A stretch of DNA of 64,000 bases from Flavobacteriales bacterium (GTDB taxonomy: Bacteria > Bacteroidota > Bacteroidia > Flavobacteriales_D > Cryomorphaceae). The stretch's first letter is position 1; the number at the start of each line of letters is the position of its first letter. The notes under the pieces were generated by a model. The model saw only the letters and a list, made by a program, of their open reading frames with translations. It was not told where the DNA came from and ran no database searches. The stretch is taken from NCBI GenBank assembly GCA_022448105.1, contig JAKVAV010000013.1, forward strand, positions 1-64,000, in the 5' to 3' direction. Made by a program: the position numbers and the translations under genes. Positions 38,147 to 47,141 of this stretch are shown here, piece after piece.

Positions 38147-38972
38147 TTTCGGACCATGAGAAAGAATTCAGATTATTCTGTTGTTGTGCGCGGATGATAA
38201 AAAATCACGGCATTCTGGATTGAGAATCCATCCAAATAGAAATAGTGAGATATCTCCTCAATATTGATTGAAATGTTTGATGACTTTGAAAAATCTTAGG
38301 TCACCATCAATTGGGATCATATATATTGACGAACTCCCATCTTTTTTAATCTCATTTAAGTATTAGAGGAATAAGAATTACCCTGTTTCACCTCTAAGGA
38401 AGTCTTGGTAAGCGAAGAATTAGAAGTAATTCTTTGGAATTACTTTTTTCTCTTTGAATGCTTAATTGAGAAACAATTCGAAAGGAGTTAAATGGTAAAA
38501 TGCCCTTCTTTTGCGGTTCTTTATCTCACTTTCATTTTACCATTTCGCAGGCGTTATGTGTTCGAGGAATCTCAACTCTATTCCTGGAGCTTCAGCCTCG
38601 CAGAATGGGTTCTCATTCTATAGTTCATTCACTCATACGTTGCAGAATAGGCTGGGGAGTCTAAATATAACGATTGGGGGTATATATTGGTTGAGGTTTC
38701 CTTTTTCCGCTAATCTTCTTGATGGTAAACATCTTCTATAATTCGTGAGCAGAAGAAAGGTCAATAAGGATTCTTTGCTGACCAAACTTAGCATTGCTAA
38801 ATGTGAACGTTTTCTAAAGTGTTGAGTCTCCAATTGTGTATGGCTTTCACATTATAATTTTGTTCATCCAACTGAAAGCTTAAGGCATTATTTTGAGCAT
38901 TGGACACTGAGGAGCAGATATGAAATACTTCTCTGAGCTTTATTACCTTCACACCACTTAAAATTATACCGA
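38147..38972. other. Intergenic with a long inverted repeat
   Basis: An 826-bp gap between two plus-strand surface-protein genes. Frames inside it are short and unlike proteins. The only structure is the 13-bp inverted repeat at 38490-38545; I see no TAnnTTTG box or dyad of the EPS type before the next gene. Confidence 0.5.
38490..38545. repeat. Perfect 13-bp inverted repeat
   Basis: AAATGGTAAAATG at 38490-38502 and CATTTTACCATTT at 38533-38545, with a 30-base spacer. No T tract follows, so it is a poor terminator; could be a small mobile-element relic or a protein-binding site. The right arm is followed by GCAGGCGTTATG. Confidence 0.6.
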
Positions 38973-41900
38973 ATGAATAAATTTTTCCTTGGCTTTGTGG
39001 CCTTAACCTTCTCACTAAATATAATCGCCCAAGACGAAGAGCATACCGATCCATGGGATTCGAAGCACTTCTCTGGATTGAAGATGCGAAGTGTCGGTCC
39101 AGCCTTTATGGCGGGGCGGATCGCTGACATCGCCATCCATCCTGAAGATGAAAGTACCTGGTATGTTGCGGTAGGTTCTGGTGGTGTTTGGAAAACTGAA
39201 AATGCTGGGATCACTTGGTCTACCATTTTCGATGACCAATCGGTCTACTCAACGGGATGCATCACTATTGATCCAAATAATACCTCTACGATTTGGCTTG
39301 GAACGGGGGAAAATGTTGGTGGCCGTCACGTCAGTTTTGGAGATGGAATTTACCGAAGTACTGACGGAGGAAAGAAGTGGAAAAATATGGGTCTTCCCGA
39401 TTCTGAGCATATTTCGAAAATTATTGTCCATCCATCAAACAGTGATGTGGTGATGGTGGCCGCGCAGGGCCCGCTTTGGAGGAAAGGCGGTGAGCGAGGC
39501 TTCTACAAAACTTCTGACGGAGGTGAAACATGGAACCGCACCCTCGGAAACGACGAGTGGACAGGGGTCACCGACATTGCCATAGATCCCAGAAACCCTG
39601 ATCTTGTGTATGCCGCCACGTGGGATCGACACAGAACCATTGCAGCCTACATGGGAGGTGGACCAGGCACCGGACTTCATCGAAGTACTGATGGAGGAGA
39701 AACATGGGAACAGCTCAAACAAGGTCTTCCAAGTTCTAACATGGGAAAGATTGGGTTGGCAATTTCTCCTCAGAATCCAGATGTTCTTTACGCTGCCATT
39801 GAGCTCAATCAAAGAGAAGGAGCCGTTTACAAATCTACCAACAGAGGAAGCACTTGGTCGAAGCAAAGTGAGACTGTTTCAGGAGCTACAGGCCCTCACT
39901 ACTACCAAGAGCTTTATGCTTGTCCGCACAAAGAAGGAAGACTATACCTGATGGACGTCCGTGTGCAGATATCAGAGGATGGGGGAAAGACTTTCCGCAG
40001 AATGAAGGAGAAGCACAAACACTCCGACAATCATGCAATGGCTTTCAAAGCAGATGATCCCAATTATCTTCTCTTTGGAACCGATGGAGGCATCTACGAA
40101 TCGTTTGATCTTGGTGAAAACTGGCGATTCGTCGAGAATATGCCGATAACTCAGTACTACAAACTGGCGGTAGACGATGCTGAACCGTTCTACAATATCT
40201 ACGGTGGAACTCAAGACAACAACACTCAGGGAGGTCCTTCCCGAACGGATGATTACACTGGGATTCAAAACGGAGACTGGAAAGTCGTGCTCTATGGAGA
40301 TGGACACCAGCCGGCCACTGAGCCGGGAAATCCAGACATTGTTTATGCTCAATGGCAACAAGGAAATATAGCTCGTGTGGATATGAGCACTGGAGAAATC
40401 GTATACATCAAACCTCATGCAGGTGAAGGCGAGAAGCATGAAAGAAGCAATTGGGATGCGCCAATTTTAGTGAGTAACCATAAGCCTAGCCGAATTTTTA
40501 CAGGGACTTATCGCCTTTGGAAATCGGATGATCGTGGTGATAACTGGACGGCGATTAGTGATGACTTAACCAAGGATGAAAACCGTCTTGAACTCGAGAT
40601 TATGGGGCGTAAACAGAGCTACGATAATGCTTGGGACCTTTACGCGATGTCCACCTTCAATACGATTACATCGATTGCAGAATCACCGCACGATGAGAAC
40701 CTGATTTATGTAGGAACGGATGATGGTCTCATGCATCGAACTGATGATATGGGAACTAGCTGGACGAAAATTCTGGTGGGCAATATTTCGGGTGTTCCAA
40801 GCACGGCTTACGTGAACGATATTAAGGTTGATCTCTTCGATCCGAACACGGTTTATGCAGCGCTTGATAACCATAAACATGGCGATCTCAAACCATATCT
40901 CTTCAAGAGTACCGATAAAGGAAAGTCGTGGAAATCACTGACTGAAAGTCTACCAGAAAAGACAACGGTTTGGAGAATTGTTCAGGACCATGTCAACAAG
41001 AATCTTCTTTTCATCGGTACCGAGTTTGGGATTTACTTCTCAGTAAATGGAGGAGAGAAGTGGACAAAAATCAAGGGCGGTGTTCCAACAATATCTTTCC
41101 GAGATTTAACTATTCAGCGCAGAGAAAACGATTTGGTAGCTGCCAGTTTCGGTAGAAGTTTCTACATTTTTGATGATATCAGCGTCTTTCGTGAGATTAG
41201 CGAGGAGGCTATGGAAGAAGAGGGCAAACTCTTCTCCACGAGAAAAGCTTGGTGGTATATTCCTCGCCCCGACCTTTCCTTCGGTAAAGGGAAAGGTTCA
41301 CAAGGTGCTAGCCATTACGTTGCGGAGAACCCTCCGTTTGGCGCAGTATTTACCTACCATCTAGCAGAAGGTTATAAAACTACAGAAGCAACCCGAAAAG
41401 AATCTGAGAAGCAGCTAAACAAGGACGGAGAAGATGTTCCCTTTCCAGGTTACGATGCACTCGATGCCGAAATGAACGAAATGCCAGTTCGAATTTGGCT
41501 AGAAGTGGCTGATGCTAGCGGGAAGCTGATCAGGAGAGTCAAAGGTAAAACTTCCAAAGGTTTCCATCGAACTGCTTGGGATATGTCTTATCCACCCGTT
41601 GATGTTGTGTCAAAAGGAAAAGACCAAATTGAAGACGATTCTGCCTTCCCGGTTGCACCAGGAACTTACCAAGTAAGACTGGTCAAAGAAGATGCAAATG
41701 GCATTACTGTTCTCAGCGACTACCAATCTTTTGAATTGGCACCATTGCGAAAAGGTGGTGCTTTAGATAATCCTCTTGCCGACCAGATGGAGCCTTTCTG
41801 GCGAACCTATGAGAAACTCATGACCAAACGATCATCTTTCAATAAAAAGAGAAGAACTTTGGAAGAGCAGATCAAAGCCTTAGGGGTTTCTTCCGCTTAT

Positions 41901-42227
41901 GTCCGTGATAATTCCATTGATGTTTCTGCAGACTATAGAAAACTTAGAGATGATTTCTACGACTTTAAGAACAGGGTAGACGGCAGTCCATCTAAAAATA
42001 AGATCGGTGAGAAAACTTCTCCTACGCTTGGAGATCGGATGTGGCACCTTTATTCCATCATTGGGAATTCCACATATGGTCCGACTGGTCAGGGCATGGA
42101 TATTATGAAATTGATCGAAAAGGAAATGGCGGAGCTAGAACCAGCGCTCAAAAGTCTTGAGAATAGAGCTGAAGGGATGAACTCAAATATCGTCGGCGCC
42201 GGTGGGCCTCCTGTAGAAGGGTTTTAG
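38973..42227 (+). CDS. Secreted sortilin/VPS10-type beta-propeller protein
   Basis: A 1,084-residue secreted protein with a signal peptide to NIIAQ. The body is a large propeller built from BNR/sortilin-like blades: 'GIYRSTDGGKKWKNMG', 'GFYKTSDGGETW', 'GLHRSTDGGETWEQL', 'AVYKSTNRGSTWSK', 'LWKSDDRGDNWTAISDDL', 'LMHRTDDMGTSWTK', 'LFKSTDKGKSWKSL'. A C-terminal third (about 740-1084) has an FN3-like domain (PVRIWLEVADASGKLIRRV) and helical, charged segments. Homologues are annotated as glycosyl hydrolases, but I see no catalytic motif, so binding or structural roles are as likely. No T9SS sorting domain, so probably periplasmic or outer-membrane associated. Confidence 0.8.
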   Translation: MNKFFLGFVALTFSLNIIAQDEEHTDPWDSKHFSGLKMRSVGPAFMAGRIADIAIHPEDESTWYVAVGSGGVWKTENAGITWSTIFDDQSVYSTGCITIDPNNTSTIWLGTGENVGGRHVSFGDGIYRSTDGGKKWKNMGLPDSEHISKIIVHPSNSDVVMVAAQGPLWRKGGERGFYKTSDGGETWNRTLGNDEWTGVTDIAIDPRNPDLVYAATWDRHRTIAAYMGGGPGTGLHRSTDGGETWEQLKQGLPSSNMGKIGLAISPQNPDVLYAAIELNQREGAVYKSTNRGSTWSKQSETVSGATGPHYYQELYACPHKEGRLYLMDVRVQISEDGGKTFRRMKEKHKHSDNHAMAFKADDPNYLLFGTDGGIYESFDLGENWRFVENMPITQYYKLAVDDAEPFYNIYGGTQDNNTQGGPSRTDDYTGIQNGDWKVVLYGDGHQPATEPGNPDIVYAQWQQGNIARVDMSTGEIVYIKPHAGEGEKHERSNWDAPILVSNHKPSRIFTGTYRLWKSDDRGDNWTAISDDLTKDENRLELEIMGRKQSYDNAWDLYAMSTFNTITSIAESPHDENLIYVGTDDGLMHRTDDMGTSWTKILVGNISGVPSTAYVNDIKVDLFDPNTVYAALDNHKHGDLKPYLFKSTDKGKSWKSLTESLPEKTTVWRIVQDHVNKNLLFIGTEFGIYFSVNGGEKWTKIKGGVPTISFRDLTIQRRENDLVAASFGRSFYIFDDISVFREISEEAMEEEGKLFSTRKAWWYIPRPDLSFGKGKGSQGASHYVAENPPFGAVFTYHLAEGYKTTEATRKESEKQLNKDGEDVPFPGYDALDAEMNEMPVRIWLEVADASGKLIRRVKGKTSKGFHRTAWDMSYPPVDVVSKGKDQIEDDSAFPVAPGTYQVRLVKEDANGITVLSDYQSFELAPLRKGGALDNPLADQMEPFWRTYEKLMTKRSSFNKKRRTLEEQIKALGVSSAYVRDNSIDVSADYRKLRDDFYDFKNRVDGSPSKNKIGEKTSPTLGDRMWHLYSIIGNSTYGPTGQGMDIMKLIEKEMAELEPALKSLENRAEGMNSNIVGAGGPPVEGF

Positions 42228-42260
42228 TGTCTTCTTCTCCTATTTGACCGCGGTAGTTCT

Positions 42261-42308
42261 AAAGGCGGGCAATAACAGATCATTATTGGTTTGTTACTGC
42301 CCGCCTTT
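42261..42308 (+). terminator. Terminator hairpin after the propeller gene
   Basis: AAAGGCGGGC (42261-42270) pairs with GCCCGCCTTT (42299-42308), a ten-base stem with further pairing inside (TAACA/TGTTA). The stem ends in AAA/TTT, so it could work in both directions. It isolates the EPS unit from upstream reading. Confidence 0.75.
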
Positions 42309-42375
42309 CTCAGTATTCAGTGCCATATTCCGCAAGTCTGGTGAATATTATTCTGGTTTTTTGTGGCAGGGTCCG

Positions 42376-42411
42376 TTTTCCATAATCTAGATAATTCATC
42401 CAAATATTGGA
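42376..42411 (+). promoter_or_regulatory. Regulatory dyads in front of the main EPS unit (site A)
   Basis: TCC-N7-GGA as TCCAAATATTGGA (42399-42411), a perfect palindrome, preceded by the half site TTTTCC (42376-42381) whose dyad centre would be 20 bp upstream. The palindrome centre is 72 bp before TGGCAC at 42477 and 114 bp before the first start codon. Confidence 0.55.
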
Positions 42412-42476
42412 ATTGATTTTATCGAAAATTCTTATTTATACTTTGGTAGTCAGTGAGTTGTAGTAGTGCATCATTC

Positions 42477-42492
42477 TGGCACATTCCTCGTT
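42477..42492 (+). promoter_or_regulatory. Sigma54-like promoter of the main EPS unit
   Basis: CTGGCAC is a good -24 box; the -12 place reads TCGTT and keeps only part of TTGCW, so the match is imperfect. Predicted transcript start about 17 bases before the ATG at 42519. Confidence 0.35.
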
Positions 42493-42518
42493 TAAACTGA
42501 CTGAAATTAGAGTAAGTC

Positions 42519-42959
42519 ATGAAAAAACTGAATGAATCCGATACGATTTTCCTGGTTGACGACGATCGAATGATAGCCAACATTTATGCGCAGCACATTG
42601 AGAATCTTGGTTACAAAAACGTAAAAGTTTTCGAAAATGGTCAAGATTGCATCAATCAACTGATTGAGGAGCCGCAAATAATTTTTCTAGACCAACACAT
42701 GGACTTTCTTCAGGGTATTGAGGTCCTCAGGAAGATTAAACGGTTTGATCCCGGTATTTACGTGGTTTTCATTTCAGGTCAAGAAGACATCGAAACGGCT
42801 ATAAATTCGCTCAAGTATGGGGCATTTGATTATATCATTAAGGGAAAAAATGACCTGGAGAGAATAGAGGAAGTTCTTCTGCGAATTACCAATTTAAGAG
42901 AGCAACTAAGCAAGAGAGGTACAGGCGTGTTTAGAAGAATATTATCTCTCATTATATGA
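42519..42959 (+). CDS. Stand-alone response-regulator receiver protein
   Basis: A 146-residue CheY-like protein. Acidic triad DDD at 14-16, phospho-acceptor Asp 58 (IIFLDQHM), Ser 86 (FISGQED) and Lys 108 (DYIIKGK) are all present, so it should accept phosphate. The C-terminus adds about 20 residues with a basic RRILSLII end and no output domain. It resembles the receiver of the regulator at 58703 (both share a V/F-I-S-G-Q-E-D/E run and a K/E-GA-Y/F-DY-L/I-IK run). First gene of the EPS unit; the next gene overlaps as ATGA. Probably a phosphate sink or a direct protein-level effector on export (inference). Confidence 0.9.
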   Translation: MKKLNESDTIFLVDDDRMIANIYAQHIENLGYKNVKVFENGQDCINQLIEEPQIIFLDQHMDFLQGIEVLRKIKRFDPGIYVVFISGQEDIETAINSLKYGAFDYIIKGKNDLERIEEVLLRITNLREQLSKRGTGVFRRILSLII

Positions 42960-43693
42960 CAATGAGGTCAATTGCCAACAGTATTTCAGCAGTTGTTTTG
43001 TTTTGCGCTCTTTCCTTTTGTACCACGCAACAACTATTAACAAGTAGCGAACCAGGCAATATTTACGATCTATTGCCTAATGATACAATTTACCAGCATG
43101 TTCTTAGGACAGACGATAAGTTGAGTCTCAGTATTTGGAACCATAATAATTTGAGTATTGGCTCTGTTTTTAGCATCTATAATTCCAATGAGTCTTTCGG
43201 TAAATGGGTGTTGATAGACGGGAATGGAAACGCTCAACTTCCGAAACTTGGCGAAGTGCGCTTGGCGGGGATGACCTGCACAGAGGCCGCGGATACCTTG
43301 ATGCAATTGTATTCGACGCATATTAAAGATCCCATCATCGTAGCTAAGGTACTCAATCGCCATGCCACCGTGCTAGGTGAAGTTAGAACACCGGGCTACT
43401 TCATCCTCGAAGAAGAAGAGGTAAATCTCATGGACTTAATAGGGAAAGCTGAAGGCTTTTCGGATTATGCCGACTTGAGCGATGTTCGTCTCATAAGAAA
43501 TAATAAAAGTTATTATATCGATCTTCAGGAGATTGATGAATTCTTCTACCATTCAATTGTCATTCATTCAGATGACATTGTCGTGGTTTCTTCTAAGAAA
43601 GGAAAGGCGCTAGATCAGAAAGCTCCTACCCTCATTCCTTTTGCAAGCGCGCTCACAGCTATTGCAGTGTTTGCCACTTTAATTGTAGACTGA
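42956..43693 (+). CDS. Polysaccharide export outer-membrane protein (Wza/BexD-like)
   Basis: A 245-residue export protein: Poly_export domain (YQHVLRTDDKLSLSIWNHNNLS...LIDGNGNAQLPKLGEVRLAGMT) followed by an SLBB domain (ATVLGEVRTPGYFILEEEEVNLMDLIGKAEGF). The leader has Cys at 16 and 22 (LFCALSFCTT), probably lipidated although the -1 Phe is unusual. Ends in a hydrophobic helix (SALTAIAVFATLIV), as in Bacteroidota members. Forms the outer-membrane outlet for EPS together with the Wzc-like protein, whose start overlaps its stop by one base. Confidence 0.9.
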   Translation: MTMRSIANSISAVVLFCALSFCTTQQLLTSSEPGNIYDLLPNDTIYQHVLRTDDKLSLSIWNHNNLSIGSVFSIYNSNESFGKWVLIDGNGNAQLPKLGEVRLAGMTCTEAADTLMQLYSTHIKDPIIVAKVLNRHATVLGEVRTPGYFILEEEEVNLMDLIGKAEGFSDYADLSDVRLIRNNKSYYIDLQEIDEFFYHSIVIHSDDIVVVSSKKGKALDQKAPTLIPFASALTAIAVFATLIVD

Positions 43694-45888
43694 TGAATAA
43701 TTTTCAAATCGTAAAGAGACAGTTATTGCCCTTATTTAAGGGGTTGCCATTTATTTTGGTTATGCTGCTGCTCGCACTTTTTATTGCAAGGAAGGTGGTT
43801 ATGTATACTCCTAGTATGTACCAATCCATAGCTCGGATAAAATTGGATGATCAGAAGTATGGATTTAGTAATAATCTACTCTATTCGGATTTTGATCTTT
43901 TTAGCACTGAAAATAAGGTGCAGGCTGAGGCAGCTGTATTAAAGTCAACACTTCTTGTCGGAATGACTGTTGATCGCTTGGAGATGAAACAATCCTTGTA
44001 TAGAAAAGGAAAAATAAAAAATGCTTTGCTGTATGATGATGCCCCGATTCTAGTAGAGTATAGTGTTTATGAAAATTCCTTTTTAGATAGAGATTATTTT
44101 ATAAAAGTTGTAGATGAATATTCATATCAAATAGTTGATGAAAAAGGAAGTTATATGGGTTATTCAAAAACACCTTTTGGCGAACCCACAATTTTAACCG
44201 AAGGTGCGCTAATTATTACTAAGAATGATGCACTCCTGATTAAGAATAATTACAACTTAATTGGTGATTATATTCTCCATGTATTTTCCCGAGATAGGTT
44301 AATAGAAGATGTTATCAGTCGACTAGATGTATCGGAGACGGATAAAGAAATGCCTATTATCAGGGTAGTATATAAAGATCAGCACCCTCAGAAAGTTGCT
44401 GATGTTGCTAATGCTTTGTGTGATACCTATATAAATGACTATGTGGCCGCAAAGACAAATGCGGCTCAGCAAACTGTGGATTTTATCAATTATAAACTCG
44501 AAGATGTTTTGGTTGAGCTCCAAAATTCGGAGATAGCCTTAGAGCAATACAAAGCTGAAAATGGAGTAGTAAATACACGTCAAGAGACGGAAACAGGCTT
44601 AAGAAAAATATCTGATTTAGAAGTGCAGTTGGTTAATTTGGAAATGAATGAAAAGGCAATTCTCGAATTGGAGGAATACATATCCAGTGGCGACTATTTC
44701 AATGAGAGGGCGATAAATTTTGGTTTCGGAGATTTATTGATGACAGAACTCGTTAAAAGATTAAAATTATGGCAAGATGAACGCATCGATCTTTTGTTAA
44801 AATACACAGAGAATAGTGATGAAGTAAAGGCGGTAAATCAAAAAATTGATGAGGTTAAAGTATATATCGTTGAGGCTATAAATCGAAATAAGTCTGAAAT
44901 TTTAACTAAACGAGAAGAAATTGAAAAGTCTGTAGAACTCGCATTTATGCAGTTTGAAGGTTTGTCAACACGTGAAAAAGAGATGCGTATTCTCGAAAGG
45001 AATTTTCATCTCCAAGAGCAGGTTTACAACTTTTTATCTCAAAAGAAGATAGAGGCTTCAATAGCATCTTCAGTTCGAATCGCTTTTCACCGGATAATTC
45101 AAAAGGCCATAGTGCCAAATGAACCAGTGTCTCCAAATAGCATTCTGATAACCTTCATTGCAGGGTTGCTTGCATTAATTCTTGGTATCACATTCGTATA
45201 CTTTAGGAAAGGAGCTTTAGCAAGAGTCACTGATAGACACGATATTGAACGCAATTCGTCCTTGCCATTGTTAAGCTTGGTTCGTGCGGGAAACTCAATA
45301 GAGGATATGTATACTCTGGCAAAGAGTCTGCATTTAAAGTCTTACTTCAATAGCCCGGTCTCGATTGCAATCACCTCCACAGTTGATAAGGAAGGTAAAA
45401 GTTTCATTGCCGAGAATCTTGTTCAAGTGCTAAGAGACGCTGGAAAGAAGGTTATCCTCGTTCACCTGAACACTCTAGAAAAAGAATCAAAATATTCGGA
45501 TGAACAAGGCTTGTTGGAAGATGAGGCTACACTCTGGTCTAAACAATTTAATTTGAGTGAAAAGATTGAAGAACTGAAGAATGAATGTGATGTAGTGGTC
45601 ATCGATAGTCCTGCATCTGCCATTCACGTAGGCGGAGTTGAGAGTTTGAAAGTCGCCGATGTAGGATTGTATATCGTTAGGGCTTATCATACGAGTATGA
45701 GCTATCTAAATAATGCTGATGACCTGGCTGAGGAGTATAAGTTGAACAACTTATTCTTGGTTTTAAATGATGCCCACAAGGCTTCGAATTTCAATGGGAA
45801 TTTTATTGGTGCGCGATTTAGTGAAAGTGTTCAAAGGTTGAGGTTTTTCCCAAGATTAATAAGATACCTAAACATTTACATCCGATGA
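43693..45888 (+). CDS. Wzc-like chain-length / export co-polymerase with a degenerate tyrosine-kinase domain
   Basis: A 731-residue inner-membrane protein: Wzz helix (LPFILVMLLLALFIA), periplasmic part with long coiled coil (about 230-440), second membrane helix (ILITFIAGLLALILGITFVYF, about 477-497), then a cytoplasmic CpsD-like domain. In that domain Walker A is kept (STVDKEGKSFIAENL), Walker B is kept (DVVVIDSPAS), but Walker A' reads VILVHLNTLE where active BY-kinases have an Asp pair ('LLID.D'). The C-terminus has only two Tyr and no Tyr cluster. It should still control chain length and gate export, but probably does not autophosphorylate normally (inference). Confidence 0.85.
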   Translation: MNNFQIVKRQLLPLFKGLPFILVMLLLALFIARKVVMYTPSMYQSIARIKLDDQKYGFSNNLLYSDFDLFSTENKVQAEAAVLKSTLLVGMTVDRLEMKQSLYRKGKIKNALLYDDAPILVEYSVYENSFLDRDYFIKVVDEYSYQIVDEKGSYMGYSKTPFGEPTILTEGALIITKNDALLIKNNYNLIGDYILHVFSRDRLIEDVISRLDVSETDKEMPIIRVVYKDQHPQKVADVANALCDTYINDYVAAKTNAAQQTVDFINYKLEDVLVELQNSEIALEQYKAENGVVNTRQETETGLRKISDLEVQLVNLEMNEKAILELEEYISSGDYFNERAINFGFGDLLMTELVKRLKLWQDERIDLLLKYTENSDEVKAVNQKIDEVKVYIVEAINRNKSEILTKREEIEKSVELAFMQFEGLSTREKEMRILERNFHLQEQVYNFLSQKKIEASIASSVRIAFHRIIQKAIVPNEPVSPNSILITFIAGLLALILGITFVYFRKGALARVTDRHDIERNSSLPLLSLVRAGNSIEDMYTLAKSLHLKSYFNSPVSIAITSTVDKEGKSFIAENLVQVLRDAGKKVILVHLNTLEKESKYSDEQGLLEDEATLWSKQFNLSEKIEELKNECDVVVIDSPASAIHVGGVESLKVADVGLYIVRAYHTSMSYLNNADDLAEEYKLNNLFLVLNDAHKASNFNGNFIGARFSESVQRLRFFPRLIRYLNIYIR

Positions 45889-47141
45889 TTTTTAAGCTAA
45901 GATTATTGCTGTCTCAATACGCTGAGAAAAGTTGGGTTTTTGCGGATCAAGCTTTGGTGAGTGGGGTGAATTTTTCGGTTGGAATAATGCTAGCACGCTG
46001 GTTGGGACTTGAGGCGTATGGACTTTTTGCTCTGGGGTGGATGTTTGTTCTGTTTGCTTCAGGATTGCAGCAATCATTCATAATTGCCCCGTTATATGCG
46101 CTCACTGCAAGGCAAGTAGATCAAATAAATTGGCTCAATGGGTTAAAACTGATTCAGTTTATATTCAGTTTACTATGCCTTCCTTTTTCAGTGGCTATAA
46201 TTGAAATTAGTTTTTTGATGCGACCTGACTGGCGCGTGGAGGGAATCTCATTTGTGGTAGCATTAATTGTCGGAATTTATACGATGAATGATTTCTTTCG
46301 AAGAGTTCTTTTTTTGAAATCCCGAGGAAGAAAAGTTTTTGAAATGGATGTATTGGGGTTCGGTATGCAGGTCATACTACTGGTTCTTTTTGAACTGTTG
46401 GGTCAACTTTCTTTGTTTAGTGCCTTTTTGAGTATCCTGCTTGCTCAGAGTTTATCGCTACTATTTTACCTTCTTACTGTGAAATCCTCTATCAAAACTT
46501 CTAAGGTGGTTGAGACCCTGCAAACTACATGGAAATACAGTCGGTTTCTTATAGCCACTTCTGTGCTTCAGTGGTCTTCAGGAAACTACTTCATCTTAGT
46601 TGCTGGTGGCCTTTTGGGGCCCGCTGCGGTTGGGGTTGTGCGTATTGTTCAGAATTTGATGGGTTTATTACATGTTGTATTTCTAGCTCTAGAAAATATT
46701 ATTCCAGCTCGTGCAGCTGAGATATTGAATTCGGAAGGAGTTAAGGCCTTGTACCACTACCTTAAAAGAGCTTCTTCCTTGCTAATTATTCCCATTCTCG
46801 CGGTCCTTGCGATATTAATATCATTTCATCAAGAAATCATTCATCTTTTTTATGGAGAAATGAGAGAAGATGTGGGCCAAGTTTTGGTCGCCTTCTCCTT
46901 TGTTTATCTGATGGTTTTTGTTGGAACAATGTTTAGGTTCGCCATACGTACACTCGAAAAGAACCAGTTAATTTTCAAAAGCTATTTGCTTACCACAGCT
47001 TTTAGCCTTGCACTCGCTCATCCCTTTGTTTCAAAATTCGGTGTAATGGGTGTCGTTGCTGGCCTAGCGGGTACACAGCTCATTAGTTTAATATACTTCT
47101 ATGTGACATTAAAAAGGGCTTTCAAATGGACAGGCACATAA
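45885..47141 (+). CDS. Wzx-type polysaccharide flippase
   Basis: A 418-residue protein with about twelve membrane helices, no signal peptide and the MOP-superfamily pattern (WVFADQALVSGVNFSVGIMLARWLGLEAYGLFAL at the start). It should move the lipid-linked repeat unit to the periplasmic face. Start overlaps the Wzc-like gene stop as ATGA; end overlaps the next gene by 16 bases. Confidence 0.85.
   Translation: MIFKLRLLLSQYAEKSWVFADQALVSGVNFSVGIMLARWLGLEAYGLFALGWMFVLFASGLQQSFIIAPLYALTARQVDQINWLNGLKLIQFIFSLLCLPFSVAIIEISFLMRPDWRVEGISFVVALIVGIYTMNDFFRRVLFLKSRGRKVFEMDVLGFGMQVILLVLFELLGQLSLFSAFLSILLAQSLSLLFYLLTVKSSIKTSKVVETLQTTWKYSRFLIATSVLQWSSGNYFILVAGGLLGPAAVGVVRIVQNLMGLLHVVFLALENIIPARAAEILNSEGVKALYHYLKRASSLLIIPILAVLAILISFHQEIIHLFYGEMREDVGQVLVAFSFVYLMVFVGTMFRFAIRTLEKNQLIFKSYLLTTAFSLALAHPFVSKFGVMGVVAGLAGTQLISLIYFYVTLKRAFKWTGT

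Noticed and set aside
38490-38560. Integron attC site (hairpin followed by GGCGTTATG)
   Set aside because: The left core sequence complementary to CGTTATG is missing, the stem has no extrahelical bases and no cassette array or integrase is visible.
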